A DNA stretch of 64,000 bases from NCBI GenBank assembly GCA_020349025.1, contig CP070763.1, positions 3,041,661 through 3,105,660 of the forward strand, given 5' to 3'. Made by a program: the position numbers and the translations under genes. Positions 62,768 to 64,000 of this stretch are shown piece after piece; positions within the stretch are counted from its first letter, which is position 1; each line of letters begins with the position of its first letter. The notes beneath the pieces were generated by a model, which was not told the origin of the DNA, searched no databases, and was given only the letters and a program-made list of their open reading frames with translations. Source of the DNA: Candidatus Latescibacterota bacterium (GTDB lineage: Bacteria > Krumholzibacteriota > Krumholzibacteriia > G020349025).

Positions 62768-64000
62768 CGGCCTGCCAGCGCTCCTCCCAGCGGTCGAAAG
62801 AGGGCGCGGGCGATCGATTCGGTGATCGGCGGATCGCCGTTCGCCAGCACGATCACCGCCAGGTCGCCGTCGCTCTCGAGAACGGCGCTCACGCCCGGCG
62901 CCCCCCCGGCGATGCCAGACGCGGCCATCGCGCGTTCGCTCAGCTGCGTTTCGCTCGTGCTGGGCTCGTCGCCACCGAAGTACCAGCGCGTCCAAGCTGG
63001 CGACAGAAGGCGATGCTCGCGCAAGGCGTTGTCGAAGCGCAGAAGGTCCTCCACGGTCGACTGGGCGCTGCCGGCGGAGTTGCCGCGAATCGGCAACCGG
63101 AACAGGTTGTTGCGCAGCACGCCCGTGCCATCCGGCGCGTGACGCGTGTAGCCCACGGCCACGTTGGGGACCGGTTCATCCTTGGCGAAGAAGCCGGAGG
63201 CCGCCATCCCGGCCGGCTGGAAGAGATGCCGGACGACGTAGGCGTCGTACGTCTCCCCCGAGGCGGCCTCGATGATCGCCCCCAAGACCATGTAGCCTGC
63301 GTTCGAGTACGCCGAGCGTGTGCCCGGCTCGAACTGCAGCGGCGCCGATGCGAAGAGCGGGAAGAAATCGGCCGGACCGCGATAGAGCGCCTTCGAGGAG
63401 CGGGAATAGTCGTCGGTGAAGATGTCTCCGAGACCGGAGGTGTGGTCGAGCAGGTGCCGGATCGTCACCTTGCGCGCCACGTCGCCATTCGGATAGTCGG
63501 GCAGATGATCGGCGATGGTGTCATCGAGCGCCAGCTTACCCGCGGACGCGAGCTGTCCGATCGCAATCTGGGTGAACGATTTGTTGATCGATCCCAGATC
63601 GAAGCGGGTATCGATTCGATTCGGTACGTTCCACTCGCGACTCGCGAGGCCCCACGCACCGCTGAAGAGGGCCTGACCGCGCCACGCCACCAGCGCCGTG
63701 CCCGAGAAGAGCTCACGCTCCGCCAGCGTGTCGAACCACGTCCTGAGGGCTGCGACGATCGCCGTGTCGTCGGCGTCGGGCGGCAGCTGGAACGCGGGCA
63801 GCTCCGGTCCCCGGCCGCCCGAGTCGTCAGCATCCACCGACATGCTGACGACTCGATGTGGGGGCTCCGCTTCGAACTCGAAGCCGAACCGCAGTCGCTT
63901 GCCGTCCGGGTCCTGCGTCACGACGACGAGCTCGTCACGACGCTCGACGAGGACGCCGACGATCTCGAGCCCCGCGTGTCGCTGCGTCAACATCCGTGCG
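62764..64000 (-). CDS. serine hydrolase (class C beta-lactamase fold), 5' part outside window
   Basis: The frame is open to base 64000, so the N-terminus is missing; the first ATG inside is at 63993. Visible part: about 65 N-terminal residues of a beta-rich region (FGFEFEAEPPHRVVSM), a linker, then the hydrolase domain with the nucleophile in SINK (SxxK, about residue 135 from 63993), the Tyr in YSNAGY (YxN), and HTSGL. The HxG/KTG motif is not obvious (GIAGGAPG near the end). These enzymes act on D-amino-acid peptides or esters; substrate unknown. Confidence 0.85.
   Translation of the reverse strand, partial: ARMLTQRHAGLEIVGVLVERRDELVVVTQDPDGKRLRFGFEFEAEPPHRVVSMSVDADDSGGRGPELPAFQLPPDADDTAIVAALRTWFDTLAERELFSGTALVAWRGQALFSGAWGLASREWNVPNRIDTRFDLGSINKSFTQIAIGQLASAGKLALDDTIADHLPDYPNGDVARKVTIRHLLDHTSGLGDIFTDDYSRSSKALYRGPADFFPLFASAPLQFEPGTRSAYSNAGYMVLGAIIEAASGETYDAYVVRHLFQPAGMAASGFFAKDEPVPNVAVGYTRHAPDGTGVLRNNLFRLPIRGNSAGSAQSTVEDLLRFDNALREHRLLSPAWTRWYFGGDEPSTSETQLSERAMAASGIAGGAPGVSAVLESDGDLAVIVLANGDPPITESIARALFRPLGGALAGR

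Overview
The window is about 64 kb of GC-rich bacterial chromosome, densely coded on both strands. I see no rRNA, tRNA, insertion sequence, prophage or CRISPR array. Several traits point to a Gram-negative FCB-group lineage. A multicopper oxidase carries a FlgD-like C-terminal sorting domain of the type IX secretion kind. There are paired DUF1800 and DUF1501 proteins, a DUF4159/DUF4175/TPR operon, an RND pump with its adaptor, and a short (282-residue) primary-type sigma factor. A relative of candidate phyla such as Eisenbacteria is my best guess, but it is inferred from gene content only. GTG and TTG starts with good Shine-Dalgarno sites are common, and many genes overlap by 1 or 4 nt.

Layout. 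1-9.7 kb: the end of an NtrY-like histidine kinase, then a four-gene envelope operon (DUF4159, a giant coiled-coil DUF4175 membrane protein, a TPR lipoprotein-like exported protein, and a secreted protein usually mislabelled asparagine synthetase B). 10-16 kb: zinc-ribbon protein, CPBP protease, Nnr repair enzyme, two Hsp20 genes behind a sigma-54-like promoter, MurI. 15.1-19.4 kb: a coupled operon of glycosyltransferase, Tat-exported FG-GAP protein and an orphan family 5 solute-binding protein. 19.5-24.3 kb: potassium channel, orphan RND adaptor, FolB, PP2C phosphatase and the sigma factor. 24.3-32.2 kb: a lipoprotein, a GT39-TPR fusion, a LytS/LytR pair, a ZIP transporter, a glycosyltransferase and a small secreted protein.

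32.3-38.5 kb is a signalling island on the minus strand: a large multi-GAF histidine kinase, a response regulator fused to a SpoIIE phosphatase, and a nitroreductase-GAF-GGDEF fusion. 38.6-47.4 kb: a second GT39-TPR protein with a small membrane partner, malate dehydrogenase, a hairpin-rich intergenic stretch, a short zinc-ribbon protein with a PTS IIA, then RsgA, TPR and a GT9 heptosyltransferase-like gene in one operon. 47.4-53.5 kb: cold-shock protein, class I aldolase, NodU-type carbamoyltransferase with a propeller-like partner, DUF1232 and a second PP2C phosphatase. 53.7-64 kb: multicopper oxidase divergent from an RND pump, a DUF1800/DUF1501 pair, and a serine hydrolase cut by the window edge.

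The most novel-looking items are the nitroreductase-GAF-GGDEF fusion, the DUF4159-to-secreted-protein operon in which two members look like GATase-fold proteins, the glycosyltransferase/FG-GAP/solute-binding operon, the hairpin-rich stretch after mdh, and shared inverted-repeat motifs upstream of the heat-shock and sigma-factor genes.
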